A stretch of 64,000 bases of DNA from Macrosoma leucophasiata (GCA_036365455.1 JAWQUS010000010.1:19206501-19270500), one strand, 5' to 3'. Counted from the first letter of the stretch, positions 34,091 through 46,202 are shown. Numbers and translations: made by a program. The notes: generated from the sequence alone by a model not told the origin.

Positions 34091-36613
34091 CTGAAATTAA
34101 AGAAAATAAAATATATTATTAAATTTAATATATGATATAATTTTTATCAAAAAGAAGAAAGATAAACAGGCCTATAACTGACTGTTGTAGTTTGTTTGTT
34201 TTCGTAAACAGGTAAACAAAGGTAGAAGTGAATTCTTAAGGAGTAAGAATCTTTCCAACTGGGAAGATATTTATTGTTATCCGTGATTATGAGGTCATTG
34301 TGCGATGAATATTAACAGTTTTGTCCAGTTATTAGTTAGCTGTGGTATGCAACGACGAAAAGACTTACTAATAACTGGCGATAAATGTCTGTGCTATTGT
34401 ATACACTTCATTTTTATGAATTGGTAAGTAATTGAATTTACCAATTCCCGAAAATACATTAGAAGTCACATTTCAATACTGTAAACATATGATATGTTAT
34501 ATTTATCTAAAAATTCATATCGTGTATAAATAATAGGTTGGGGAAAAAGTCTTTTCGCATTATAGTATGTATGAACTTGTAATAAAATCTCTTTGTAATA
34601 AAATCTCTTTGGCTGTAGTATTTGTATCTGGCTGGTTTTGGTATCATTGAAAGTTAAAATTTTAAAGAACATAATTCCAAATTCAAATTAGGCAAATGTG
34701 TGATTTTCATTTGTTTTTCGTACTGTCAAGATGAGTGAATCTAATGAAGAAATTCGATACATTTTAAAATTTTACTACAAAAAGGTAAAAATGCAACACA
34801 AGTCGCGAAAATAATTTGCGATGTTTATGGACCTAGTGCAGTGTCTGTGAGAGTAGCACAAATTTGGTTTAATGGTTTTCAATCCGGAAATTTTGATGTC
34901 AAAGATGCACCTCGCTCTGGTTGCCCTATTACGGATAAAATGGATGTCATTTTTGAAAAAGTGGAGCAAGATCGACATATCAGTAGTTACGACGTAGCTG
35001 AAGAACTGAAAATTGATTACAAAACAGTTTTGGCGCATTTGAAAAAAGCTGGGTACAAAAAAAAGCTCGATATTTGGGTACCTCACGAGCTCACTGAAAG
35101 AAACCTAGTGTACTCATTTGTGATTCTTTTTTACGACGTAATGAAACCGAATCATTTTTGAAGAAGCTGATTACTGGTGATGAAAAGTGGAACACGTACG
35201 ACAAGAACGTGCGAAAAAGGTCGTGGTCAAAGGCCGGTCAGGCTTCACAGACTGTGGCGAAACCCGGGTTAACTCGCAATAAGGTGATGTTGTGTGTGTG
35301 GTGGGATTGGAAGGGCATTATTCATTATGAGCTATTACCACCAGGCAGGACTATCGATTCTGAACTCTACTGCGAACAATTGATGAGATTAAAGCAAGAA
35401 GTTGAGAGAAAGCGGCCGGAATTGATCAACAGAAGGGGTGTGGTGTTTCATCATGATAACGCTAGACCTCACACATCTATAGCCATTCAGCAAAAATTAA
35501 GAGTTTGGCTGGGAGGTGTTAATGCATCCGCCGTATAGTCCTGACCTTGCACCTTCAGATTTCCACCTGTTTCGGTTTCTTCAGAATTCTTTATGCAATG
35601 TTAGGTTAACATCACGAGAGGACTGCCAAATCCATTTGTCGCGGTATTTTAATGAGAAGTCCTAAAATTTTTATAGCAATAGGATCATGTCCCTACCTAC
35701 AAGATGGCAAAAGGTTATCGAACAAAATGGTACATACATACTTTAGTTAAATTTGAATAAACTATATTAAAAAATGTTTTGAATTATCTTAAAAAATGCG
35801 AAGAAACTTTTTCCCCAACCTAATAAAATATATATTTTTTTAAATTACCTGTCTTTGAAGCAAGGCTTGTCAAATAAACGAGCTCTGGGTATTAGTTGGG
35901 ATCGTTTGCTTTTGGCATGATTTTGTATTTGAAGGTCGGTAAAAGTTTCTTCTCTAATAACTGCCAAGCTTCGACTACGTCTCAAATTGGATCCTTCTAT
36001 TTCTTTATGTTTGCACAATCTGCCGTAGCTCCCGCTGAATTCTGTGTCTGAATTTGAGAACCGTTTCTGTAAAAGTTCTTCCGCTGCTCTTGATCGAGTT
36101 AAATGTTGATAAAATTCGTCCTGTGGTAGTTGGACGGGGAGCTTATAGTATTCGGCTAATTTACTTTGGTATTTTTCGTGTTTCTTAGTTTTATTTTCAC
36201 ATAAATCTTTGTCCTTTTCTTTATTTTTAGATAATTTCCTTTTCTTCGGACGTTCTTCTGTGCTCTTTTTAGATTCAAGCGAGTTCCGTGGCTTATCGAA
36301 CTCTAATGTTTCTGTAGGGTTTTCAAAGTATTGTATATCAGCGACGGCGTTTGCCGCGGACTTGTGTTCGTCCTGACTCGATTTCCTTTCTACGAATTCT
36401 CGAAGGCGGCTTCTTGTGGAGCTAGTGTTAGAAGTGACGCTCTCTGGGCGCTTAACTGGCAATTCTAAGTTTGATGAAGATCTTCTAAAGAGGCTTGTCT
36501 TGATCGACCCGAAGTCGCCTTCGTCTTGACAAGAAGCCGCTGAGAAATTCTGAGTCCTTATACGGTCTACGTGATTCTGGCTAGAATACGACGCGACCGA
36601 GTCCACCGAGTGC
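29434..36613 (-). CDS. Large disordered protein, last two exons, unidentified
   Basis: Two exons, 36613-35849 and 34090-29434, join in phase (AG+G, Arg). They give about 1,806 visible residues, ending SNKSMK and a TAA stop. The N-terminus lies further upstream and was not found. The protein is rich in Ser, Lys, Asn, Glu and Thr and looks mostly disordered. Likely conserved islands are: a basic Ser-rich start ([14 protein letters not shown]); [13 protein letters not shown] (about 32180); [20 protein letters not shown] followed by [11 protein letters not shown] (about 30700-30790); [10 protein letters not shown] (about 30255-30290); and a cysteine cluster with the pattern C-x3-C-x2-C-x3-C-x4-C-x-C (about 30130-30190). 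A seven-Asn run lies near 31720. I do not recognise the family. The codon pattern, length and order leave no doubt that it is coding. Confidence 0.85.
34534..35822 (+). pseudogene. mariner transposon copy B (both ITRs), in last intron of the large gene
   Basis: The left end TAGGTTGGGGAAAAAGTC and right end CTTTTTCCCCAACCTA are both present and flanked by TA. The transposase starts near 34731 (ATGAGTGAATCTAATGAAG). It is broken: a base is missing in the AAAAAGG run near 34784, the middle is out of frame before [12 protein letters not shown] (35150), and a further frameshift after QQKLR near 35500 separates the third aspartate. The [10 protein letters not shown] motif is intact. The right end lies 26 bp from the 5' splice site (35848) of the host intron. 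Confidence 0.93.
35849..36613 (-). CDS. Penultimate exon of the large disordered protein
   Basis: 765 bp between acceptor TTCCAG|GCAC and donor GACAG|GTAATT. It encodes [14 protein letters not shown] through [11 protein letters not shown], with a Lys-rich [14 protein letters not shown] stretch that could be a nuclear localisation signal. Confidence 0.85.
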
Positions 36614-37784
36614 CTGGAACGTAAAACGATGGAGATTAGATTAAGTCTTACTCACAAACTACATCTAAGATAGTTATGTTTGCGGATGATAGCGGGCTTC
36701 GAAACGAGTTTAGTCATAGTTTTTATGAAGTACGTTCAATATTGACATAGGATATGTAAACTTTGGGAGTGTTGTTCAAACTATTTGAAATAACAAATTT
36801 CAGTCTGAAATCTTATTTGATTTTACAGGTTTTACTGAATCATACTCAATAATGTTAGATATTAGTGACGATTCTATATAATCACAGCTGTGTTGGCAAG
36901 CGGCCAATCTTACGGCGACTATGTTGACAACAATAATCTTGCTTCAGTGTTTACTCTCACTAAAAAATCTAAATTTATCATTATGTTGGAACGTCCCGTC
37001 TAACATTCACATGGCAGAGACGTTCATTAGAGTGATTTGTATCATTTTTTCAATGAATGGTAAAGGAGCAAAAATGTTTAATTTTATACATTAATTTTTC
37101 ATCAGTTCACGCATTAACTGCTTAAGTGTAAGTTAACGTTTATACCCGCTTGGGTGCTCATCAGTTATTCATACAAAACACTTCGAAGTTGATTCGATTA
37201 CTTTAACAAAAATCTATTACTTATTTTAAAAATAGGTTTGAAATACTTATGTATGTATTTATAATTTAGGTAATAATTCTTCAGCTTTTATTAGTCAAAA
37301 AAACAGTATGTGTGTATACACAATATAATGAAGCAATAGGTTTATAAATGTAGAAGAAATGAGGTAGGCATGTACGGAGGGAGATATTTGGCGCACATAC
37401 ACAGAAAATTATTTTGAGTATGTTGAATAGTTCTTATACACTAGTCATCAATAGTTATGTTCAATAAACGAAATATAAACGATCTGTATTAATATTTTGC
37501 GAAGAATAAAATTAAATTGAATGGTAGTTACGTTGGCTTAGAATAATACTTTTGTGACTGTTCTATAAATACCTCCAATTAGTTTATGAAATTACTGCAT
37601 TTGTTATGATGTCATATTTAATTAAAATTTATTAGGTTTCCTGATGATGGGACGAGGAAAATACTGAAACGACGAAAAAATATACCTACTATGTTAGGTA
37701 CTGGTCCTAAAAATAATGCGAGGTACCTACTAATAACACAATTCTTGGCCGTGTCTTCGTTTTTTTTTATGTAGTGAAGGTGGC
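36614..37784. other. No gene seen; probably intron of the large minus-strand gene
   Basis: AT-rich sequence. No exon with a convincing splice context or recognised repeat was found. Confidence 0.4.
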
Positions 37785-38035
37785 AAAGAACCATTCAGTT
37801 CACATGGATGTTAAGTGATGACTGCAGCCTATAAACATTTAAACAAAAACCAGAGGTCAAAATGCAGATGCGTTGACACCTTTGAGACCTTGGTTGGTAT
37901 GTCTTGTTATAGTTCTAACTGGGTCATAAATTACTGAACACGATCATTTGGCGACAGATAGATTAGGTAATACGGTGGTGGTTAGTAGCCACTGGCTGCA
38001 TCCTATAGTCCTACGAGACTGGAACTCTACCACCA
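37785..38035 (-). repeat. SINE-like family A copy
   Basis: Recognised by GTTCACATGGATGTTAAGTG, AATGCAGATGCGTTG, CATTTGGCGACAGATAG and GGAACTCTACCACCAG. Confidence 0.75.
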
Positions 38036-38048
38036 GTTTGCGAGCACA

Positions 38049-38189
38049 TATGCCAACTTCGCAAAATGCCAACCGCTCGCAAAAAGATAACTTCTCAAAA
38101 CGCCAAATTCTCGAACAACTTCTCATTTGAAGTTGGCGTTTTGAGAAGTTGTCTTTTTGCGAGCGGTTGGCATTTTGCGAAGTTGGCAT
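38049..38189. repeat. 57-bp-arm palindrome
   Basis: ATGCCAACTTCGCAAAATGC and the following sequence to 38105 is repeated inverted from 38133 to 38189, with about 27 bp between. GCCAAC-type words recur inside each arm, giving GCCAACTTCGC, GCCAACCGCTCGC and CGCCAA. It directly adjoins the family A copy. Confidence 0.85.
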
Positions 38190-38385
38190 TCTGAGATGCT
38201 ACGATTTTCGATCCCGTGGACCTCCGAAAAAATTTACGTTTTTCTGTTATTTGAATTGACTACTATGTAAAATATTATTATTGTTATAAACGGGTTAATA
38301 TTGTAAGGGATGGGTGAGTGGGTATTTTACACCATTACCCTGTACAAAAATAAACCGAACTAAGTTTGATAATGTATGTTTGTAT

Positions 38386-38525
38386 GTATCTTCACGCCAG
38401 GTCCCAAACGGGGTAGGCAGAGAGTGTAGCCGCCATATCCCGGTCCTGACATACCTACCTCTCGTACCTCATCTACCTTCATCATTCTCTTTATACATGC
38501 ACACCGATTCCCAAGACTTTTGACT
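38386..38525 (+). repeat. Repeat family D copy (CTTCACGCCAGGTCCC)
   Basis: It shares TATCTTCACGCCAGGTCCC, ACGGGGTAGGC, CCCGGTCCTGACATACCT and CTACCTTCATCATTCTCTT with 49317-49465. Probably a SINE or LINE 3' end; the boundaries are not defined. Confidence 0.65.
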
Positions 38526-38529
38526 GCAC

Positions 38530-39500
38530 TATCAGACAGAACAAGATAATAAGATAAATTATTAACTTTTCAAAATATCATCTCGAATTATAACATTGAA
38601 TGGCCTTTACATGGTACGTACATAGGTGGGTACTTAGTCTGAACGGACCAAAAAGAATGGACCGTGGTCCTTTCGGCCGTAATCAAAAAACGTCTACGTC
38701 CCAAAGGACCGGTCATAAAAATTTGTTTACAAATCCATACACCGAGTAGGTACATTCGGATGCAAAAATTATAAATAAAAAAAAAATATGTTTTTTTTAA
38801 TCGTGTGGTGTATTAGATATGTAAATCTGAATTGTGTAGTAATAAAATACTACTACTACTTATTCATTTGTATGATCAACCATGAAACCCAACTTTATTT
38901 TCCTTATTACAGTCGTTTATAGTGGGTTGTGATAAAAATGGCGATTGTGAGACAAATTTTGTCCATGTACCACCAAGGTTGTGTGTCCTCGACACCGTAA
39001 GATCGTCGTTTATAAATATTCATAGTGCCACTCTCTGACTGTCGACCCTTTGTAAAGGGAATTTGGAAGTTGCCCGTTACGGGTAGCCCACTAATTTTGA
39101 GAAGAATTACGATTTTAAGGCAGTGGTTACGCTTTCATTCCTTTATTGCTCGTTCTCGAGGAAATCCTGTCCTAAATGCTTTATCCTGACTCTAGAAAAT
39201 TATGTTTAACACGTTTAAAACTTTCCTTTTGTAAAACATTTTAATTGTTCCCACTATATTACAGAATTGTCAAAAGTTCGCACCTAAATATTGCAGGAAG
39301 AAAACTTGAATGCCCTCCTGTAAATACTTTATAAGAAATATGTTATAGGTAGTAAAACTCAGCTAACTGGTCAATGTCACTATTCGTCAACAATGCTTAT
39401 TTTGTTTACGATAATTAAAATGTGGATGAGTTTCATCACTACTTGTTCATCTACAAAAGCTAAAGACCTCTATGTATTGAAACTCCACACACATAATAAT
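38530..39500. other. No gene seen
   Basis: No exon, RNA gene or bounded repeat is supportable. Simple A runs occur near 38780. Confidence 0.4.
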
Positions 39501-39780
39501 ATAATAATAATAATAATGGCAACCCATTATACGTCCCACTGCTGGGCACGAGTCTCTCCCCTTTTTGGGGGGAGGCCTGGAGCTTACTCCACCACGCTGC
39601 TCCAATGCGGATTGGTGGAGGTGGGTGGGTTAGTGGCCGACCCACTGTCGGATGTTTTCAAACCGCCCATAAGGCCGCCGACAAGGTTTAACGACTGCTA
39701 TCCATCGATAGCAACCGGGACCGACGGCTTAACGTGCCATCCGAAGCACGGAAACACACAATAACACGGAAGCAGATAAT
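39500..39780 (-). mobile_element. SINE body copy (same family as 4402-4766), head missing
   Basis: Minus-strand copy with an ATT-repeat tail (39500-39518), CCACTGCTGGGC, GGATTGGTGGAGGTGGGT, and CTATCCATCGATAGCAACCG, ending at CCGAAGCACGGAAAC. The 5S-like head of the other copy is absent, so it is 5'-truncated or a different subfamily. Confidence 0.8.
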
Positions 39781-40290
39781 AATAATAATCTTTATTTCCT
39801 TACATTACACATGTTACATTTGAAACCTATACCTACCTTATGAATAATCCCCAAATTATACAGACCTGTATTTTGAGGATCACCTACTGCTATGTATCAT
39901 ATCAATTTGGTTTCTATCATAACTGATACAATGATAATTTAGAGATTTAAGTTACCTATGTAAATTATTAAAATAAAGTTATAATTTATGGCCTATCTGA
40001 GGTTATATCTGTCTTTATATTCATTAATGTATTTAGTGTTTTGTTACTTGGATGTGCGGTAGGATAAATGGATGTGAAGGTAGTGTGTGTGTATGTTTGT
40101 TTGTGTGGTTGTGTATGTGTCAGTGCTGTGTGTTGATATGTGGAGAGGTGTTGTAGATATCTAAGGACTAGCGTCTTCACCCAATACCTCAGGTATGGGT
40201 ATTTGCTGTTGAAATAGAATGCCTGATGGACGACAAACACAGGCCTTTGAAAATTAATTAATGTAATTGATGTTATAGAAATTATAATAC
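39781..40290 (-). repeat. Probable LINE 3' tail with GT-rich stretch
   Basis: AATAATAATCTTTATTTCC at the left is a typical reversed non-LTR 3' end. The interior carries a GTGTGTATGTTTGTTTGTG stretch. The identity is uncertain. Confidence 0.35.
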
Positions 40291-40436
40291 TAACGGTCAA
40301 ATACTGAATGAAACGTCACTTAAATCTAAGTGGGACTTAAAAGTCTTATGTCTCTATAAGCCCCTTGCAAACGAAAGAAATAACTTATATTTGAGGGTTG
40401 CTTAAAATTAAGTGGCGCTTAAGTACCGATCCGGTT
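40291..40436. mobile_element. MITE family E copy 1
   Basis: It shares CACTTAAATCTAAGTGG, ACTTAAAAGTCTT, GAGGGTTGCTTAAAATTAAG and imperfect inverted ends with 51996-52121. No coding capacity. Confidence 0.65.
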
Positions 40437-40809
40437 ATGTGACGATTGGCATCTATGGGAAAATCGGCGACGTAAATCCGTGGTGAACCACTTCATTGCA
40501 TAATTACACAAGTATCAGCAAAACAGAAGTTTACTTCCCCAAAAGGCGCGCACGATGTATGGTGTTCTTAAATATGTATGGAGCGTCACGGTGACTCGTA
40601 CGTGCGTCTTCGTTTATGCTTTGCGGTAAAATTTGGTATATTTCTAAAACGATGTTGATAATTTAAGAGTAACTTGATTATTCGGAACACGTACACCGTA
40701 CTCTAAGAATTTCGTACCCCAAAATTTCGACTGAATGCCCTTTCTACGATTGAAAGGCGACGTGATTGTAAAGACAAAGTAACTATATTTACTTATTTTA
40801 TTTTAAAAA

Positions 40810-41028
40810 CTAGCGGCCCGTCCCGCCCTCGCGCGTTTGCAATGTTATCTACCCTCTCCTATTCATCTATTCATCTTGTTGTGAAGCCTTCTTCGATAAA
40901 TGGGCTATCTAACACTGAAATAATTTTTCAAATCGGACCAGTAGTTCCCGAGATTCGCGCGTTCAAGCAAACAAACAAACTTTTCAGCTTTATAATATTA
41001 GTCGTCATCGGGACAGCTAGTAAGTCAT
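40810..41028 (+). repeat. LINE (RTE-like) 3' end fragment
   Basis: It contains TCTAACACTGAAATAATTTT, CAAATCGGACCAGTAGTTCC and CAAACAAACAAACTTTTCAG, ending TTTATAATATTAGT. This string is common at 3' ends of lepidopteran RTE-like elements. A CTAGC.G..CCG motif and its inverse bound it. Confidence 0.6.
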
Positions 41029-41507
41029 AATATAATTATATGATTTCATGCTTTATCAAACAGTCGCTTAATGAAACGAAAATAAGAAGAGTAAGAAGAC
41101 AATTATCTGTTTGAAGCTTATTTAAAGATAAGTTATAAATAAGAATAACACAACAATGATGCGCTGCTGGCCATTGTGTTTTCATCGAGATGAAGATTTG
41201 GCTGACCTATATTCTATGCTGCAACTGCAATGTATACCGCCGAACATTTTATTTAGCTGTTGCATCGAGTGTTAATAAATTTTCCCACTCCATGCAGATA
41301 CAATAATAGAAAAGATAACAATATGTTATGTTATTCATTTCTAACCGACTTCAAAAAAGGTGAAGGTTTTAAGTTCAACTGTATATTATGTTTTTTTATG
41401 AATGTTCACCGATTAGGTACCACTATCAGCGGTAGGCCGCTCCTAAAAAATATTGTGTTGTTTGAAAGGGCTTGTATCATGGGGAAATCGAAGGAAACCT
41501 TCAAACC

Positions 41508-41750
41508 CTACCCAAATACCAGCTTGGCATCTTGATACCACTTAACTCTATAAAGACGCACCGTTCATATCGTTAACGATCCAGGACATACTGACGGGCT
41601 CGAACATCTGAGCTGCGCCGAGACATTAGGGGGTCTGTGCGTTTCTTACAGTCTCTACAATGGTGAGTGCTCTGTCGATCTGTTCAAGATGGTGCCATCG
41701 TCTTATTTCTTCTATCGCACTATCCCCCGAAGAGAGCTACCTGCTACCCA
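41508..41750 (+). pseudogene. Fragment of a CR1/Jockey-like LINE (C-terminal RT region)
   Basis: Closely related to 47270-47480: AAATACCAGCTTGGC, TCGTTAACGATCCAGGAC, CTCGAACATCTGAGC and GAGTGCTCTG. It is interrupted by stops and small indels. Confidence 0.75.
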
Positions 41751-42099
41751 TTTTAATGGTCGATTAATCCCTGAAAGCTGGACTAAGCTTTTCCCAAGTT
41801 TTGGCCTGAATATTGATGGCGAATTTCACTACATTTTAGTAATTTCTCAGGTCATTTTATTATGAAGATCTGGAATTACAACTATAAAATTTTAAAACAT
41901 GCCTAAAAATAAAATACTCATGACGAGATATTTTAGCTCAAAGGTATCCTACAACGTAAGTATACGAAGGTCTGTGTCGAGGTTACTTGGCAAAGGCAAA
42001 GGTTCGCTCGCTTCGCGGTCAGGTGGTTCCAATGCTCCGCGTGACTGGTTGTAAAGCACGATCTACACTCGCGCGCGATTCTTGCCGTTAAGGTCTTAA

Positions 42100-42395
42100 T
42101 GTAAAAACGTTGCCACTCCTTATGCCTCTGTGATAGTTTTTGATTAGTTTTGCGCTATACATTATTACTAACCACACCACCATATTACTGAACACCGCCA
42201 TAGTTTTTATATTATTTTTCGCACAACACATGCTAATGAAATATATGTTTTTTTACATGCTAGCATAGAATTAAATCTAAGCATGCTAGTTAATTATATA
42301 TTTCACCACCATAGTGCTGAACACCACCATTTGGCGGCAGACAGATTAGGTAATGTAGTGGTGCCTGTGCCCTCAACCTCCGACATTAGACCGCT
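42100..42395 (-). repeat. SINE-like family A copy interrupted by a hairpin
   Basis: CACTCCTTATGCCTCTGTGA at one end and GCTGAACACCACCATTTGGC on the other. They are separated by an insertion around ACATGCTAGC and GCATGCTAGT (42255-42290), with ATATATTTCA / TGAAATATAT flanks forming an inverted repeat. Confidence 0.6.
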
Positions 42396-42994
42396 ACTAA
42401 AAAACGTAAAACTCAAGAAAGCTTTGCTCTCTCGTTCGCTGTATAAAAGAAAGTGTGTAATAACTTCACTGCAGCTGCCGCAGTAACGCTATGTGCGATA
42501 GTAGCGAACCCTTTGTCGCAGTAAAAATATTAACACCGATCGGGGAACGGCCGAACCGCGAACGCCAAGCCCTGAAACCATCTACACTCACGATACGATA
42601 GCCGCGAGTGTAGAGAGGGCTTTTGGTTAGACATTCGTACAAACACACATTAGCTATTAGATAGACATTGACCAATAAAACCGTTACAAATATTTGAATG
42701 AATTGAAGCGATACTCTTTTTTTTGTCGTATTATCGCTCTATTATTACGGTTATCAATCGATTGAATCTGTACTAAAATTAAGTATTGTTCGTGGTTTTT
42801 CTTCGCAATATTACATAATAACTTTTTGCTGAAAGGAAATAAGCTGTTGTTATGTAATGATCTAACCATTCTAGCTTGTTTTCATTGATCAATTGATTAC
42901 AGCTCGATATTGTTTGGTGTTTTAGATTTTCTTACCAGGTTAGACCAAGACTATGAATTAATGTTTTTTTCCGGATTATACGAAATAAATAAAA

Positions 42995-43512
42995 GAACTA
43001 CTACTACGCTGGGGTCCTGGGTTCGATACCCGTGAATCGAACCCTCAGAAGAACTATCAGATATAATGGTGTTAAGTCCTTTATCTCTGTTTCTATTGGG
43101 ATTTTTCCGTTTTCTGGAAATTTCCCAGTACGTCGAAGTTTAGTAATGTACCCGGAGATGTGTTGTCACCACCTGTTACATGGGCCAAAACGTAACGCCG
43201 GCGAATCGTGACTGTTTGCATGTATGCTTGAATGCATGCATTTACCTCTGCCTACCCCTCCGGGGATTACAGGCGGGAAGTTACGTTAAATAAAAGGTCA
43301 CTACTGCTACACTGGGTTCGATACCCGGGTATCGGAGATGTGTATAATCCTTTATCTCGAATACTATTGGGATTTTCCCATTTTCTGGTAGTTTCTCAGT
43401 CTCCTTCGGACTGGGAAACTCCCCTTTGGCCAATAGGATCGCTATCTATTACTTGGACCAAAATGCATGCATTTACCTTTGCCTAACCAACCCCATCGGG
43501 GATATAGGGAAA
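42995..43512 (+). repeat. Two tandem tRNA-derived SINE family F copies
   Basis: The first copy (42995-43295) begins CTACTACGCTGGGGTCCTGG with T-arm GGGTTCGATACCC. It ends at CCCTCCGGGGATTACAGGCG. A second, shorter copy follows at once (CACTACTGCTACACTGGGTT to 43512). A minus copy is at 48741-49045. Confidence 0.75.
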
Positions 43513-44512
43513 TAATCAGGACAGAAGGCAATGAAGCAGTCCGCCGCTAAACATTTTGATTACTTCTTCCCATCAGATGTTGAATCTTGTAATGATTTTT
43601 TACAATCCACAATTATAGCACAGCAAAAATATACTTAATAGGTAGCTGGGTTAAAAAATTGGATTTAAGTTGAGACTTTCCTACGCGAGTACCATGATCT
43701 ATTTAACTAGGAAATAGTATGTAGCTATAGAGATCAACATATCAGGAAATAGTACAAGAAATTAGGTTAACAATGAAAATGATTCAATTACGACTGCACT
43801 AATTACAAACTGTGTCGCAGTCATTTGTGTCCACCTCCAGAAATTTGGGGTGATATCTTTTCAAGGCAAGGTAATTTAATATTACCAAGGAGTAACGGGT
43901 AACGGGAAAATATCTGACATGGAAAAACTATTGAAGTCAGTGTGAAAATATTTCTGTCTTTATTTACATGAATTCTACTAATACTTATAAATTAATTTTT
44001 ACTTTTGTATCTTTCATTTCAATGTCTGTTGCTCTTAACAGATGGAACTAAGGACACCGTTACTTTATGAACTCTATTAATATAATGATTGAGAACTTAT
44101 AGTCCCCGATATATTTTACCTATTGATCGATCGAACCATCAACGGTATGGTTTGGACAATTGGAAAGGTTTAATTGTCGACGTAAAGAGGACGACATTTT
44201 CGAATTGAAATAGATTAAAATTGGAGAACCAAATTTTTATCAGAGTGAATCTTTAGTTGTTGTTGTCTGTTTATTTTTAAAAAGTGAGATTAGCAAACAA
44301 GCTTACAATGCACAGGAATGATTAGTTAATACTACAGCCTAGTAACATCTGCACAAAAAACTGAGATTGGGATAGAAATTGTAGGGTACATTATCAACTT
44401 ATCTAGATATATGTACACCTCTGGAAGGTACAGCAATATATGTACACCTGGTCTCTGCTTATCCCTTCGAGGAAATACAGAGAACAAGTTGTGTTTACTT
44501 ACTACTTTACTC
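43513..44512. other. No gene seen
   Basis: AT-rich, without a supportable exon or repeat boundary. Confidence 0.4.
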
Positions 44513-44959
44513 TAAGCCTGGGTTGCACCACGACTTTTGTTAAAGTTATTGTAACATTTCACATCCTTTTCTAACTAGTAGAAATCTGTTAAAGTTAGAG
44601 AAAGATGTAAAATGTTATAATAACTTTAACAACTTTTTTTACTGGTGGTAGAGCTCCAGTGACGGAGCTCGTGGGCGTAGGCACCACCGCATTACCTAAT
44701 ATACTTGCCGCTAAATGGTAGTGTTCAACACTATCGTGTTCCGGTCAGGTGGTAATGTACGGCCCTGTAATTTCCGGCACAGAGGCATAAGACCTTAGGC
44801 CTCAGGAGTGCTAACGCATCGGCATTTTGACCTTGGTCTTTGTGTGGGTGTCTATAGGCTGCAGACATCACTTAACATCAATGTGAACTGCATGCTTGTT
44901 TACCACTTCCATTACATAAAAAAAAAAACAAACAAAGGTCGTCGTGCAACCCAGGCTAA
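44513..44959. mobile_element. MITE with AGCCTGGGTTGCACCACGAC ends, carrying a family A insert
   Basis: The left end AAGCCTGGGTTGCACCACGA is matched inverted by GTCGTCGTGCAACCCAGGCT at the right. Inside, 44545-44640 forms a further inverted pair (AAAGTTATTGTAACATTT and AAATGTTATAATAACTTT). The family A SINE then separates this from the right end. Confidence 0.8.
44637..44935 (+). mobile_element. SINE-like family A, near full-length, nested in a MITE
   Basis: One of the best preserved copies. It starts ACTGGTGGTAGAGCTCCAGT and ends GTTTACCACTTCCATTACAT plus an A run. The terminal poly-A run and its placement inside another element support retroposition. Confidence 0.8.
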
Positions 44960-46075
44960 GTAGTAGTATTTAGTACTTTTTGTGCTAAATCTAAAGAGCA
45001 GAAGAATAAAGTTGTAAGCAACAGTTTAAATAAATCTGTGATAGCGTTACGCACATGCCTAGTAATTTAGATTAATGGCGGCATCTAAATTCACATGAAT
45101 AACCCGATAACTGTGGTATCTCGAAAATCCTACATTACAGTACCTATGTGCAAATAGCACACATATTTTAAGTACTCATAGCAATGATAACTACATATTC
45201 ATATATTTTACGAGATCTTGTCATGAATTACCGTATTTATTGAGAAATAACTTTATTATTAGGTACCGGGGCTTTCAGCAAACTTTCTTGATAATATTGT
45301 TGAAGGTTTCGTGACCGTAGCCATTCGTGACGGGGTGCACATTGTTAGTGGTTCACTTTTTTCAGTAGTTAATTTATTTTTATTGTATTGTACCTACTTA
45401 AGGTCCATGAAAGGCCAAATCCATTGAATGGAGGTATGAAGATTGCTATGAAATATAGTTTTAGGGCAATAAACTTACTTTAGCAACAAACGTAATAGGG
45501 ACATTAACCCAGATTGCGGACCCCAAAACTTGAGTTTCATTAAGGTTAGTCAACTTAATTAAGATCGTTGAAATATTGGTTAGTTACAAGGTTTGATATT
45601 CGGATAGGTTTTGCGTCTACAAAAAATATACGTGTCCGTGAAAAGTTTTCAAAGGTGAAACTGTTCTCGTCAAACTCCGGACGACTTCACGTTTTTATAT
45701 TTAGATAAACATAAAGACAGTCTGGCAAACGGAATCAGTAGTTATAACGGGATCTAACGTAGATTGTGTACACTGAAACCGTGATTAATCGACCGTATTC
45801 GCTTTGACTGACTTCTAATTGTGATTTTTATTTGACATGACAAAAGGTGAATCAGGTGTATTTACCGTGTATTTTTAGCTGCCTGCTTGCTTTTTTACTG
45901 GGCAACCTTCTCTAGAAAGTTTTAAAATGTCCGTATTATTTTGTATGTCATTCTAAAATCTTCTATTGTCTTGGGGAAGTTAACGTTATGTTGATTTAGT
46001 ATGGAAAATAAATATACCTCATAAATAAAATGGAAAAAAACATTGCTTACAGACACAACCTATATACAAAATCTA
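44960..46075. other. No gene seen
   Basis: No exon or bounded repeat is supportable. 46078-46146 resembles a SINE family C fragment (GTCGTAGGTGCCGTGG, AGACCCGAAAAATACC). Confidence 0.4.
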
Positions 46076-46202
46076 ATCTTTGTCGTAGGTGCCGTGGAAC
46101 ACACAAACAACTAGACCCGAAAAATACCTACCTGTAGACCATTTAAATATGTTTTTTTTACAATAGATACTTATTTTTTTATCCATCTTTGAATAATAAA
46201 AT

